Shown: in pieces, positions 1-8,545 of the stretch
How positions within the stretch are numbered: position 1 is the first letter of the stretch
Layout of the letters: the number at the start of each line of letters is the position of its first letter
Assembly (NCBI GenBank): GCA_963790775.1
Contig: CAWBPR010000016.1
Coordinates: 62,001 to 126,000 of the forward strand
DNA from: JASJBU01 sp963790775
Lineage (GTDB): Bacteria > Pseudomonadota > Gammaproteobacteria > Chromatiales > Chromatiaceae
DNA length: 64,000 nt
Reading direction: 5' to 3'
Notes under the pieces: generated by a model
Told to the model about the DNA's origin: nothing
Database searches by the model: none
Seen by the model: the letters and a program-made list of their open reading frames with translations, nothing else
Position numbers and translations under genes: made by a program

Positions 1-403
1 CCTTGATTGCCTGCAGTTCCTTGTGCGCGGTGAGCAGGTCGCGATGCTGTTTCTGCAGATTGGTCAGATTCTGTCTTAACTCGCCCGGCGCAGCTTTGAG
101 TTCTTGGATCTCTTTTTCCAGCGCGGCGAGTTTGCTGCGCGCACTGGGTTCCTTCATCAGCTTGTTGGTCAGCATGTAACCGGTCTGGTCATTGATGCGC
201 ACTTTGGTGTAGCCGGTCTCTTTGTTTTCTGACAGCACCTCAACCGGTGTGCCGCTGGGGATGATGCGTATGATGCGGTGGGAAGTGCTTTCACCTGTTC
301 GCAGGGTTATCTTCGCGATATCCGTGACATAGCGGGTTTCAGCCGGCAACAGGCCAGGCAGGATTAACAGTAGGCAGAACAGGGGTGCTTTGAGGATCTT
401 CAT
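1..403 (-). CDS. SH3-domain periplasmic protein, 3' end cut by window edge
   Basis: The visible 134 residues start with a signal peptide (MKILKAPLFCLLLILPG, cleavage probably after LLPAE), followed by a bacterial SH3 domain (residues about 22-85, with SGTPVEVLSE and TGYMLTNKLM) and then the start of a coiled coil rich in Glu, Gln and Lys. This is the layout of the TIGR04211 'SH3 domain protein' family of gammaproteobacteria, which usually end with a membrane anchor; that part lies outside the window. Role is probably envelope-associated, but no activity is known to me. It reads away from the edge on the minus strand, downstream of argF in the same direction with a 132-base gap, so it could be co-transcribed, though I see no promoter or terminator that decides this. 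Confidence 0.8.
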   Translation of the reverse strand, partial: MKILKAPLFCLLLILPGLLPAETRYVTDIAKITLRTGESTSHRIIRIIPSGTPVEVLSENKETGYTKVRINDQTGYMLTNKLMKEPSARSKLAALEKEIQELKAAPGELRQNLTNLQKQHRDLLTAHKELQAIK

Positions 404-535
404 TGCAGCAATCCGGCTTAAAGGTGTTGTGGGTAAGGATCGTGGGTGTGACAGTTTGCCGTAAATGATTCTTCAATGCATCCCGGCGCCCTCACAATAT
501 CATCATGAATGGGTGCTTAAGTTCACGGCTTTCAA

Positions 536-1465
536 CTATTTTCCCAGGAGAAGGAACTCAATCAGAGCCTTTTGTGCATGTAAGCGGTTCTCCGCCTCGT
601 TCCAGACCACACTGTCATCTGCATCGATCACCGATGCGGTGACCTCTTCACCTCTATGGGCTGGAAGGCAGTGCATGAACAGCGCGTCGGAAGCCGCATT
701 TTCCATCATTGCGTCATCCACCTGATACCCGGCAAAGGCCTTTTCGCGCAATGCCTGTTCCTCTTCCTGACCCATGCTGGCCCAGACATCGGTGACCACC
801 AGGTCAGCGTGCCTGGCGGCTGTCATGGGATCGCGAATGATCTCCGCCTGCCCGGCGGCGGGCGCGAGTATCGATTCATCCGGGTCGTAGCCTTCGGGGC
901 AGGCGATGTTGAGTTTGAAATCGAAGCGCTGTGCTGCATTGATATACGAGTGGCACATATTGTTGCCATCACCGATCCAGGCCACGGTCTTGCCGCGGAT
1001 ATCACCGCGGTGCTCAAAATAGGTCTGCATGTCCGCCAGCAGCTGACAGGGATGCAGCAGATCAGTGAGCGCGTTGATCACCGGTACTTGGGAATGGGCG
1101 GCAAAGCGTTCCAGCTTGTCGTGTTCGAAGGTGCGGATCATGATGATATCCAGCATGCGGGACAATACCCGTGCACTGTCTTCGATGGGTTCACCCCTGC
1201 CCAGCTGGGTATCGCGGGGGGAGAGAAAGAGGGCATGGCCGCCCAGCTGGGACATGCCTACTTCGAAGGAGACCCGGGTGCGGGTGGAGGATTTCTCGAA
1301 GATCATGCCGAGGCTTCTGCCTTTCAACGGGGTATGTATGCCTCCCCGATGCTGAATGTGCTTGAGTTCCGTGGCCCGGACCACGATAGCGTGCAGCTCT
1401 TCGCTGCTCAGATCCAGTAAGGAAAGGAAATGCCTGGGTTTCTTGCGCATTGCTTGTGGTCTCAA
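536..1465 (-). CDS. argF: Ornithine carbamoyltransferase
   Basis: Transfers the carbamoyl group of carbamoyl phosphate to ornithine, giving citrulline, in cytosolic arginine synthesis. All family signatures are present: the carbamoyl-phosphate loop SSTRTR (59-64), HPCQ (138-141) and the ornithine-site motif HCLPAHRG (265-272). At about 305 residues it has the normal length. Two starts compete: a TTG at 1465, which has GAGGAT five bases upstream, and an ATG at 1450 (MRKKPRHF), which matches the usual N-terminus of the family but has a poor ribosome site. I give the longer form. It follows argD with only 8 bases between them, so the two form an arginine operon. The order argD-argF on one strand is common in gammaproteobacteria. 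Confidence 0.95.
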   Translation of the reverse strand: MRPQAMRKKPRHFLSLLDLSSEELHAIVVRATELKHIQHRGGIHTPLKGRSLGMIFEKSSTRTRVSFEVGMSQLGGHALFLSPRDTQLGRGEPIEDSARVLSRMLDIIMIRTFEHDKLERFAAHSQVPVINALTDLLHPCQLLADMQTYFEHRGDIRGKTVAWIGDGNNMCHSYINAAQRFDFKLNIACPEGYDPDESILAPAAGQAEIIRDPMTAARHADLVVTDVWASMGQEEEQALREKAFAGYQVDDAMMENAASDALFMHCLPAHRGEEVTASVIDADDSVVWNEAENRLHAQKALIEFLLLGK

Positions 1466-1473
1466 GGGAATCC

Positions 1474-2652
1474 TCAGAGAAAATCGGTTACCAGCTGTGA
1501 AACGGTATCGACAATCTGATCAGCTTCACTGTCGCTGATGATCAGCGGCGGCAACAGACGGATTACCGAATCGGCAGTGACATTGATCAGCAGGCCCTTC
1601 TGCAGGGCCTGGGTCACCAGCTCCCCGCAGGGGCGGTCCAGTTCGATGCCGATCATCAGACCGGCGCCGCGTATTTCGGTCACGCCATGCAGATCCAGCA
1701 GTCTGTCCTTGAAGCTCTCCTGCATGCGTTGGCCAAGCACTGCCGCCCGCGCTACCAACTGTTCTGTTTCAATGGTTTCGAGTACGCTCAGGCCCACCCG
1801 GCACACCAGGGGATTGCCGCCAAACGTCGAACCATGACTGCCCGGGCCCAGCACATCAGCCGCCGCTCCTTTTGCCAGGCAGGCGCCGATAGGCACGCCG
1901 TTGCCGAGTGCTTTTGCCAGGGTCATGACATCCGGCAGAATGCCATTGTGTTGATGGGCGAACAGCTTTCCGGTACGCCCCATGCCGGTCTGAATCTCGT
2001 CGAGCATCATCAGCCAGCCCTGCCGGTCGCAGATCTCACGGATCCGGTTCAGATAATCGCCGGGTGGAATGTTGACCCCGCCTTCGCCCTGCGCCGGCTC
2101 CACCAGCAAGGCGACCGCGTCGACATTGTTGCGGGCAACCTCTTCGATCGCCTCGGTGTCCGCGTAAGGGACACGGATGAAGCCTTTGACCAGTGGTTCG
2201 AAACCGGCCTGGACCTTACGGTTGCCGGTGGCGGTGAGGGTTGCCAGGGTTCTGCCGTGAAAACTGTTCTCCATGACGATGATGCCGGGGTTATCAATCC
2301 CCTTCTTATGGCCATACAGCCGCGCGATCTTGATTGCGGCCTCGTTGGCCTCTGCGCCGGAGTTCGAGAAAAATACCCGGTCCATATCCGCCAGGCGGGT
2401 CAGGTTGTCGCCCAGCGTCTGCTGGTGCTGAATACCATAGATATTCGAGGTGTGCAGCAGCGAACCGGCCTGTTCACACAGGGCCTGCTGCACCGCAGGG
2501 TGGGCGTGGCCGAGTCCGCAGACTGCAATGCCCGCAAGGGCATCCAGGTAGCGTTTGCCCTCCGTGTCCCACAGCCAGGCGCCTTCACCTTTGGTAAAAG
2601 TAACCGGCAGCCGCTTATAAGTCGCCATCAATGAGTCAGACATTTTCCCCAT
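1474..2652 (-). CDS. argD: Acetylornithine aminotransferase
   Basis: A class III PLP-dependent aminotransferase that converts N-acetylglutamate semialdehyde to N-acetylornithine with glutamate as donor; the same fold also serves succinyldiaminopimelate transamination. The sequence shows FFSNSGAEANEAAIK (93-108), the FHGRT motif (131-135), the PLP-phosphate region LDEIQTGMGRTG (217-228) and the Schiff-base lysine in TLAKALGNG (K247). Length 392 is normal. Starts at 2652 and 2643 (MSDSLMATYKR) are both possible; the second has a GGGATGGGG stretch in front. It is the first gene of the pair argD-argF. The region upstream (2653-2846) is shared with a divergent membrane-protein gene and should hold both promoters; I could not define an ARG box with confidence. 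Confidence 0.95.
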   Translation of the reverse strand: MGKMSDSLMATYKRLPVTFTKGEGAWLWDTEGKRYLDALAGIAVCGLGHAHPAVQQALCEQAGSLLHTSNIYGIQHQQTLGDNLTRLADMDRVFFSNSGAEANEAAIKIARLYGHKKGIDNPGIIVMENSFHGRTLATLTATGNRKVQAGFEPLVKGFIRVPYADTEAIEEVARNNVDAVALLVEPAQGEGGVNIPPGDYLNRIREICDRQGWLMMLDEIQTGMGRTGKLFAHQHNGILPDVMTLAKALGNGVPIGACLAKGAAADVLGPGSHGSTFGGNPLVCRVGLSVLETIETEQLVARAAVLGQRMQESFKDRLLDLHGVTEIRGAGLMIGIELDRPCGELVTQALQKGLLINVTADSVIRLLPPLIISDSEADQIVDTVSQLVTDFL

Positions 2653-2846
2653 CCCAGAAAAACGAAAGGCATCCAGATGGATGCCAGCTTCACCCTTCAG
2701 CCGTTCGAATCGGCGGAAAACAGGTAAGTTTACTTAGCTCGGGGGCGGATTTCAAATATCAATTTATTCCTGCAACGACTTACCCACTCAGGCACAATAG
2801 CGATTATTTATCATTTGCTTATACATATTCTGAAGAGATCACAATT

Positions 2847-3302
2847 ATGACGCTGGCGCTGATTCTGCATCTGCTTGCAGTGATTGTCTGGGTAGGAGGG
2901 ATGTTTTTCGCGCATATGGCCTTGCGGCCGGCGGTGAATGCGCTGTTGGAACCGCCCCAGCGTCTGCCTCTGATGTTAAAAGTGTTCGACGGTTTTTTCC
3001 CCTGGGTCTGGGCCTCGGTGGCCCTGATCCTCGGCTCCGGTTACTGGATGATGTTTTCCATTCATGGAGGCGGAATCCTGCTTTCCCAATGGGTTATGGC
3101 GGTGCTCGGCACACTCATGGCGGCTATTTTTGTGTTTATCTATGGCGTGCCTTACCGCCGCATGGCAGCCGCACTGGAGCGGGCTGAGTTGCCGAAGGCA
3201 GGCGCCTCCATGGCGCTGATCCGCCGCTTGATCGGCACAAATCTTATTCTGGGCCTGTTGGTCACGGTGGTTGCCGTGATCGGCAAGTACAGCGGATTTT
3301 GA
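2847..3302 (+). CDS. CopD-like integral membrane protein
   Basis: 151 residues with four hydrophobic segments (about 2-23, 49-70, 79-103, 127-148). The first carries the HLLAVIVWVGGMFFAHMAL motif, where the His, Trp, Gly-Gly and following His match CopD/DUF2269-type membrane proteins, a family linked to copper handling or haem-type membrane electron transfer. The reading frame is open further upstream, but the ATG at 2847 begins the hydrophobic protein and gives the size usual for the family; the upstream extension is not membrane-like. It diverges from argD. Substrate and role are not shown by sequence; copper is only suggested by family. Confidence 0.8.
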   Translation: MTLALILHLLAVIVWVGGMFFAHMALRPAVNALLEPPQRLPLMLKVFDGFFPWVWASVALILGSGYWMMFSIHGGGILLSQWVMAVLGTLMAAIFVFIYGVPYRRMAAALERAELPKAGASMALIRRLIGTNLILGLLVTVVAVIGKYSGF

Positions 3303-3469
3303 TAGTGAAATAGCCCACCCGGTGGGTTGGAATGATCGGTGATGCCCAGCACGCGTAGTTAATGGTTTGACGGAGTCGATGCTCCTTACCGCCCTGCTGA
3401 TATTGATAATCAGCGCTTTTCGTGGCCGCTGGGGGTGATCATCGCCAACTTCTGGCAGCTCCATTGATT

Positions 3470-3606
3470 GCCATCGGAATCTTCCAAAGGAAGGACATGG
3501 CTTGGTCAATCTGTACTGCTTGGAAAATGCGTTGAGATAAGGTAAATCTAGAATCTGGTAGACAGGTGAGCCAGTTTTCGTGTGCATTTAATAATCGAAG
3601 GAGTCT
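3470..3606. repeat. Interspersed repeat copy R1
   Basis: A stretch of about 135 bases that recurs in diverged form at 5966-6102. Shared blocks include CCAAAGGAAG, TTGGAAAATGC, GATAAGGTAAATCTAGAAT, GAGCCAG and AATAATCGAAGGAGTC. The two copies share order and spacing but differ by many substitutions, so they are old. They sit on either side of the secreted-protein gene and the broken phosphodiesterase. No intact protein is encoded. The surrounding gene-free stretch 3303-3695 holds only this repeat and the stem-loop that follows. Confidence 0.6.
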
Positions 3607-3633
3607 GACCCCTTCGATAAGATGATGGCATCC

Positions 3634-3681
3634 GGTTCAGAGAGTAAGCCGATACTAGTCGAAATACTTACTCTCTGAACC
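3634..3681. other. Long perfect stem-loop
   Basis: Arms at 3634-3648 and 3667-3681 (GGTTCAGAGAGTAAG and its exact complement) with an 18-base loop. It lies just downstream of the minus-strand gene ending at 3696. It has no T-run, so it is not a classic intrinsic terminator; it could protect the 3' end of that mRNA or be the end of a mobile repeat. Confidence 0.55.
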
Positions 3682-3695
3682 AGGGGCGGCTGTTT

Positions 3696-4295
3696 TTACA
3701 GGTTTTCAATATACATCAGCTTCACCCAATGCACCGGTGGCTTGATGATCTGACTCAATCGGTCATAGCAAAAATTTCCGCTGACAATTCTATCGCCACC
3801 ACCTTCGTTGACATGGCAGGCGCATTTATTTTCACTCAGTTCCGTCCTGTCACAAGAGGCGCGCTGCAGAGGCGGTTCGCCGATTGGGACAACGTTCTTC
3901 AGCGCGTGGCAGCCCGTGTCCTCACACAGCCTCAGAATGGTTGAGGAAAGTGATTGAATGAAGACCGGAGTTCCCGGTGGATGAAAGGCGCCAGGCTTGA
4001 CAGGGAAACCCTCCGCATCCACGACTTCGATCAACTCTGTGCGGCAGGCATCCTCCGCACTATAGCCTTTGCGAAACAGGTGAACGAAACCATTCGAAAT
4101 CTTGAGTTTCAGTTCTGAAATTGGAGCGCCGTCTGGAAACTGCGTTTGAAATCGCTGGATATGAAGTTTTATTCGTCCATCTGTTTGATAAACACCGACC
4201 TCGGCTACCTGACCACCGGCAAATGCCGGACAGGTAAACAGACTCAGGGCCAGCCACAGACTAAGATGTCGGAAGGTTACAATAATGTTGTGCAT
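3696..4295 (-). CDS. Secreted cysteine-rich protein of unknown function
   Basis: 199 residues from the ATG at 4295, chosen because GGAG lies seven bases upstream; a GTG two codons earlier overlaps that ribosome site. It begins with a clear signal peptide ending near FTCPAFAGG. The mature part holds seven cysteines, several in C-x-C or C-x4-C type spacings (LCEDTGC, NKCACH), which suggests disulfides or metal binding in the periplasm. I do not recognise a family. The gene stands alone between two copies of an interspersed repeat, in a decayed neighbourhood next to a broken phosphodiesterase, so it may be part of an accessory segment. Confidence 0.65.
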   Translation of the reverse strand: MHNIIVTFRHLSLWLALSLFTCPAFAGGQVAEVGVYQTDGRIKLHIQRFQTQFPDGAPISELKLKISNGFVHLFRKGYSAEDACRTELIEVVDAEGFPVKPGAFHPPGTPVFIQSLSSTILRLCEDTGCHALKNVVPIGEPPLQRASCDRTELSENKCACHVNEGGGDRIVSGNFCYDRLSQIIKPPVHWVKLMYIENL

Positions 4296-4647
4296 TTTCA
4301 CTCTCCTTATTGATCAATAGAATTGATGCTTAGGTATTGAGCATCGTTACTTCCCTGCCTCTACACGAACTCATATAAACATGAGTCGTTAAACTGGAAC
4401 GACATCAAAACCTGCTGGTTTAAGTCCCATTGTGTGTAAACTTAACATTCGGATTGGCGTTGAATCTGTGAAATATTCACATCGATCCTGTGAAGTGTTT
4501 TTGGCAGATGTATCGGTCTGTTATGGTTTGAATCAGTAACGGATAGTCAATTTGTCATCTGTCTGCCATTGGATGGATACAAAGACTGACTATGGTGTGT
4601 TGCTGGAATATGCAAGATCCGTCAATAACCAAGAACCGGAGGACTCA
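4296..4647. other. Intergenic region between divergent genes
   Basis: AT-rich spacer between the secreted protein (minus) and the phosphodiesterase relic (plus). It must have held both promoters. I see no gene, and no site that I can name; an A-rich segment near 4310-4350 and the GGAGG-like site at about 4638 in front of the relic are the only visible signals. Confidence 0.4.
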
Positions 4648-5893
4648 ATGCAAAACAACAGTAACCGACTCATCATCGCCGCTACGCTCACTGTACTGTT
4701 GAGTGTGAGCGCCTTCGCCGATCGATCTGACAAAAGGGATGATGATCGAGAGAGGCACAAGCTGCGGACGTCCAGGTTCAATTGGGTCCGCGTCCCTTCT
4801 ATCTGGTCGATGATATGGATGCAGGCAAGCTAAAGCGGAAACTGCAACGTTGCGCCAAGGGTCCCTTCAAGAAGAGCGATATCTCCATCTGTCACCGGGG
4901 CGCCTCGTTGCAATTCCCGGAGCACACCAAGGAGTCCTACATGGCAGCCGCCCGCATGGGCGCCGGCATCATTGAGTGTGATGTGACCTTCACCCAGGAC
5001 ACCGAACTGGTTTGACGCCACTCCCAGTGCGATCTGCACACCACTACCGATATTCTGGCGCGTCCCGAACTGGCTGAAAAATGCTCGGTTCCTCTGGTTG
5101 TGGTTGATGGTGTATTGATAAACGCTGCCGACATCCAATGCTGCACCAGTGATATCACCCTGGCCGAGTTCAAGACCCTGTGCGGTAAGATGGATGCCGC
5201 CAACACCAGCGCCACCAGTATCGATGAGTATATGGACGCCACGACCAACTGATGTACCGACCTCTACTCCACCTGTGGCACCATGCTGAGTCATGGCGTG
5301 AGTATCGAACTGTTCAAAAGCCTGGGCGCGAAGCTGACCCCGGAACTTAAAGGTGCCAGTGTCGCGATGCCATTCAATGGTTTCACCCAGCAAGACTATG
5401 CACAGAAATGATCGATGAATACAAAGAGGCTGATGTCGATCCTGAGCATGTCTGGGCCAAGTCATTCAACCTGAACGATGTCTTCTACTGGATATCCCGT
5501 GAGCCGGAGTTTGGTGAGCAGGCAGTCTATCTGGATGGACGTTACGACGACCCGGAATTCGATCACACCGATCCCGCCGCCTGGTCTCCAAACATGCAGG
5601 AACTGGCCGCCGCAGGCGTGGAGATCATCGCCCCGTCAATGTGGATGCTGGTGGCCTTAGATGAAGCTGCCAAGAATACCGATCTGGATATCATCACATG
5701 GACACTGGAGCGCTCCGGTCCTCTGGTGTCCGGTGGCGGCAGGTACTACCAGACCGTCAGCGACGCCATCGACAACGACGGTGACATGCTGACCCTGCTG
5801 GACGTGCTGGCTAAGGATGTGGATATCCCCGGTATCTTTTCGGACTGGCCCGCCACTGTGACCTACTGCGCCAATTGCATGGGGCTTGATTAA
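4648..5893 (+). pseudogene. Glycerophosphodiester phosphodiesterase, exported; broken by four lesions
   Basis: Read across frames, this is one exported GDPD of about 415 residues: signal peptide (MQNNSNRLIIAATLTVLL), then FYLVDDMDAGKL, the catalytic start ISICHRGASLQFPEHT, ECDVTFTQDTELV, RHSQCDLHTTTDIL, TDLYSTCGT and the C-terminal part ending in NCMGLD. Such enzymes split glycerophosphodiesters into glycerol-3-phosphate and an alcohol. Lesions: a frameshift near 4770, TGA at 5013, TGA at 5250, and a lost A near 5408 that restores the frame of the C-terminal half. Family members usually have Cys at the first TGA and Trp at the second, so each is a point change. With two further frameshifts the gene is dead; stop-codon reassignment is not a sensible reading. 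Confidence 0.85.
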
Positions 5894-5965
5894 AAAGTTT
5901 GAGCAGGCTGTGTGCTACCGATTTTCGCTAGTAATGTCGGCTACCTTCCAGCGCCACATGGATGT

Positions 5966-6102
5966 GATCGCAACCTCCCAAAGGAAGCACATGGCCTGCT
6001 CAATTTGTTTGCTGGTTGGAAAATGCCTAGGGATAAGGTAAATCTAGAATGTGATGGTCAATTGAGCCAGGATTTGGCTTGCAATAAATAATCGAAGGAG
6101 TC
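5966..6102. repeat. Interspersed repeat copy R2
   Basis: Second copy of the repeat at 3470-3606, same orientation, with shared blocks CCAAAGGAAG, TTGGAAAATGC, GATAAGGTAAATCTAGAAT, GAGCCAG and ATAATCGAAGGAGTC. It is followed directly by the CCAGACCTC tandem region. The origin is unknown; remnants of REP-associated transposase units are one possibility. Confidence 0.6.
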
Positions 6103-6250
6103 CCCATCGATATTTAGAATTAAGTATTGTGTCTCCAGACCTCATACCCATCGATATTTAGAATTAAGTATTGTGTCCCCAGATCTCTCCCCAGACCTCT
6201 TGTGTCCCTGTGTCCCCAGACCTCCCACTCCCCAGACCTCCCAGACCTCT
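6103..6250. repeat. Degenerate tandem repeats (CCAGACCTC family)
   Basis: Two near-identical copies of a block reading CATCGATATTTAGAATTAAG then TATTGTGTCCCCAGA (one with TCTCC) lie at about 6105 and 6149, followed by shorter and shorter fragments of the CCCAGACCTC and TTGTGTCCC words up to 6250. There are no regular spacers, so it is not a CRISPR array. The rest of the gene-free stretch to 6467 is AT-rich with nothing I can name. Confidence 0.65.
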
Positions 6251-6467
6251 TGTGCTACTCGCTTTGCGGGTAGTATTTAATTCCCGCAAATATTAATTAA
6301 AAAATCCCTTTCCAATATTCTATAGCTTGTTGAAACATTCATTTTTCCTGACGAGTCAGAAAAAAATGCGTAGTGTTGATTGATGTGTTTAAGCATTCCA
6401 TCGCACTGAAGGTGTATAAAAGCTATCAGGCTACCATTGAAGTTGTTTAATTTCGACCTGTCTCCAT

Positions 6468-8247
6468 TTAACTTGCCAATTGCCTTTGCAGCCAGAACTC
6501 GAACACCGCGATATGCCAGAGCTTGCTGCCCTTGATGCGGGTATGGTGCATTTCCGGTGCGGCCATCAGCATGTCGATGTATTCGCGGCGGAAGATACCG
6601 CGTTCTCGGGCGATTTGTGAATCGAGGATGTCACGCATGAACTCGAGGAATTCACCCCGCACATATTTCAGGGCGGGCATCGGGAAGTAGCCTTTCGGAC
6701 GGTCGATCACCGAGTCGGGCAGAATGCCACGAGCCATTGCCTTTAGCGGGTATTTGCCGCCTTCGCGCAGTTTCAGCTCCGGCGGGCAACGTGCCGCCAG
6801 CGCCACCAGGTTCTGATCGAGGAAGGGCACCCGGGCCTCCAGGCCCCAGGCCATGGTCATGTTGTCGACCCGCTTCACCGGATCGTCGACGATCAGGGTG
6901 GTCTGATCCATGCGCAGCACTGCGTCCAGAAAGGTGTCAGCCTCCGGCTCCGCCAGCAGCTCGGCGATGCGCTGGCGGGTGTAGTCTGCGCCGGCCATCT
7001 CCGGGGTCACCATGCGTAGGTATTCGGAATGGTCGCGATCGAAGTAGTGTTTTGCAAAGCGTTCCACCGGCTCGCCTTCGGTCTCCGCCAGCATGCGGTG
7101 GTACCAGAAGTAGCCGCCGAACACCTCGTCGGCCCCCTGGCCCGACTGCACCACCTTGACCTGTTGCGAGACCTGTTCGCTGAGCAGGTAGAAGGCCACC
7201 GCGTCCTGGCCGAACATGGGTTCCGCCATGCTGTCCACCGCATCCGGCAGGCGTTTCAGCACATCACTGTTGGGCACCAGGAATTTGTGGTGACTGGTAT
7301 CGTACATCGCCGCCACCGGGTCGGAGTATTCGAACTCGCTGCCTTTTTCCTCGGGTTGATCTTCGAAACCCACTGAAAAGGTGCGCAGGTCAGAGACCCC
7401 GGCCTCCGCCAGCAGGGCGACCAGCAGGCTGGAGTCGAGGCCGCCGGAGAGCAGCACCCCCACCGGCACATCCGCCACTTCGTTACGTTTGCGCACCGCT
7501 TCGCGCAGGGCGTCGTGGATTGCATCCAGCCACTGCTGGTCGGTCATCGGCTGTTCCGGGCCGGGTGGCGGGGTAGGACCAGTAGCGGCGCAGGGTCTGT
7601 CCGCCCCACGCGTCGATCAGCAGGCAATGGGCCGGGGCCAGTTTGCGGATGCCCTGGAAGATGGTATGGGGCGCCGGCACCACGCCGTGCAGGGTGAACT
7701 GATGATGCAGCGCAATCGGATCGATGCTGGTATCCACACCACCGGCCGCCAGCAGGGCCTGGACATTGGAGGCGAAGCGCAGGCGGTTGTTATCCAGCGA
7801 GTAGTAGAGCGGTTTGATGCCGAAGCGGTCGCGGGCCAGAAACAGCTGCTTCTGGCGGAAGTCCCATACCGCGAAGGCGAACATGCCCTGCAGATGGTCG
7901 ACGCAGTCCTCGCCCCAGGCGTGCCAGGCCTTGAGGATCACCTCGGTATCGCCCTCGGAGAAGAAGCTGTAGCCCTTGCCGCGCAGCTCCTCGCGCAATT
8001 CCCGGTAGTTGTAGATGGTGCCGTTGAACACCAGGGCGACACACAACTGCTGATCCACCATCGGCTGGTTGGCGTGCTCCGAGAGGTCGATGATCGACAG
8101 ACGACGGTGGCCGAAACCCAGCGGACCGTCGCTGAAGCTGCCGCCATGGTCGGGCCCCCGGCGCTCCAGCCTGGCGGTCATACGCTGCACCGCGCTCAGA
8201 TCAGCGGTTTGGTTGTCGAAACGGAGTTCACCACAAATGCCGCACAT
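6468..8247 (-). pseudogene. Class II glutamine amidotransferase / asparagine synthetase-like gene with one frameshift (possibly NAGGN amidotransferase)
   Basis: The N-terminal half (8247 to about 7560) begins MCGICGELRF, with Cys2 as the glutaminase nucleophile, and has RRGPDHGG, FNGTIYNYRE and GDTEVILKAWHAWG. The C-terminal half (about 7560 to 6468) has the ATP pyrophosphatase loop LLSGGLDSSL, the QSGQGADEVFGGY loop and ARVPFLDQNLV. The frames meet near 7560, where one extra C in a CCC-GG run breaks TRP-EQPMTDQQW. Together about 590 residues, normal for AsnB-type enzymes. The opening sequence and the Val-Asp-Thr-Ser-Ile-Asp region resemble the N-acetylglutaminylglutamine amidotransferase subgroup, which makes an osmoprotectant dipeptide; its usual partner synthetase is not nearby. 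A single-base sequencing error would fully restore it. Confidence 0.8.
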
Positions 8248-8305
8248 CGTTCAGATCCTGTGTGGTTGGTTGAAGGGACAGCTTTCTCCTAACTCTTCCC
8301 CAGGA

Positions 8306-8449
8306 GGGTGTTGTAAATACCTGGCGTGTAGGTCGGATTAGCGCAGCGTAATCCGACAATCTTTTGATTTTGTTGGGTTACACCCCAAGAGTACTTCCTT
8401 CGGGGCGCGCTATCGCTAACCCAACCTACATTTGACTTTTACAACACCC
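8306..8449. repeat. Nested palindromic repeat element
   Basis: The outer arms GGGTGTTGTAAA (8306-8317) and TTTACAACACCC (8438-8449) are exact complements. Just inside, TGTAGGTCGGATTA (8327-8340) pairs with TAACCCAACCTACA (8417-8430) with two differences. The centre holds a second GC hairpin and a CTTCGGGG turn. It lies between the start of the broken amidotransferase and the end of the EF-G gene. The structure is that of a REP/REPIN-like or miniature mobile element; the GTCGGATTA-type words are common in proteobacterial interspersed repeats. Confidence 0.65.
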
Positions 8450-8545
8450 TTCTCGGTGGAGGTGGGAATAGCTAAGGAGTATGCCAAAGATCAGTGTTGC
8501 TCACATTGATCCATGTAGGGCTATGTTTCATTCCCTGCTGATTTT

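Noticed and set aside
656..1420. Long plus-strand open frames opposite argF, argD, EF-G, glgP and the multicopper oxidase
   Set aside because: They mirror GC-rich real genes on the other strand, have no ribosome sites and no recognisable products.
5013..5252. In-frame TGA codons at Cys and Trp positions in the phosphodiesterase, as a sign of recoding
   Set aside because: The gene also has two frameshifts, and all other genes in the window use the standard code. Pseudogene decay explains it.
6103..6250. CRISPR array from the repeated CCCAGACCTC blocks
   Set aside because: No regular spacers; units differ in length and are adjacent or decayed.
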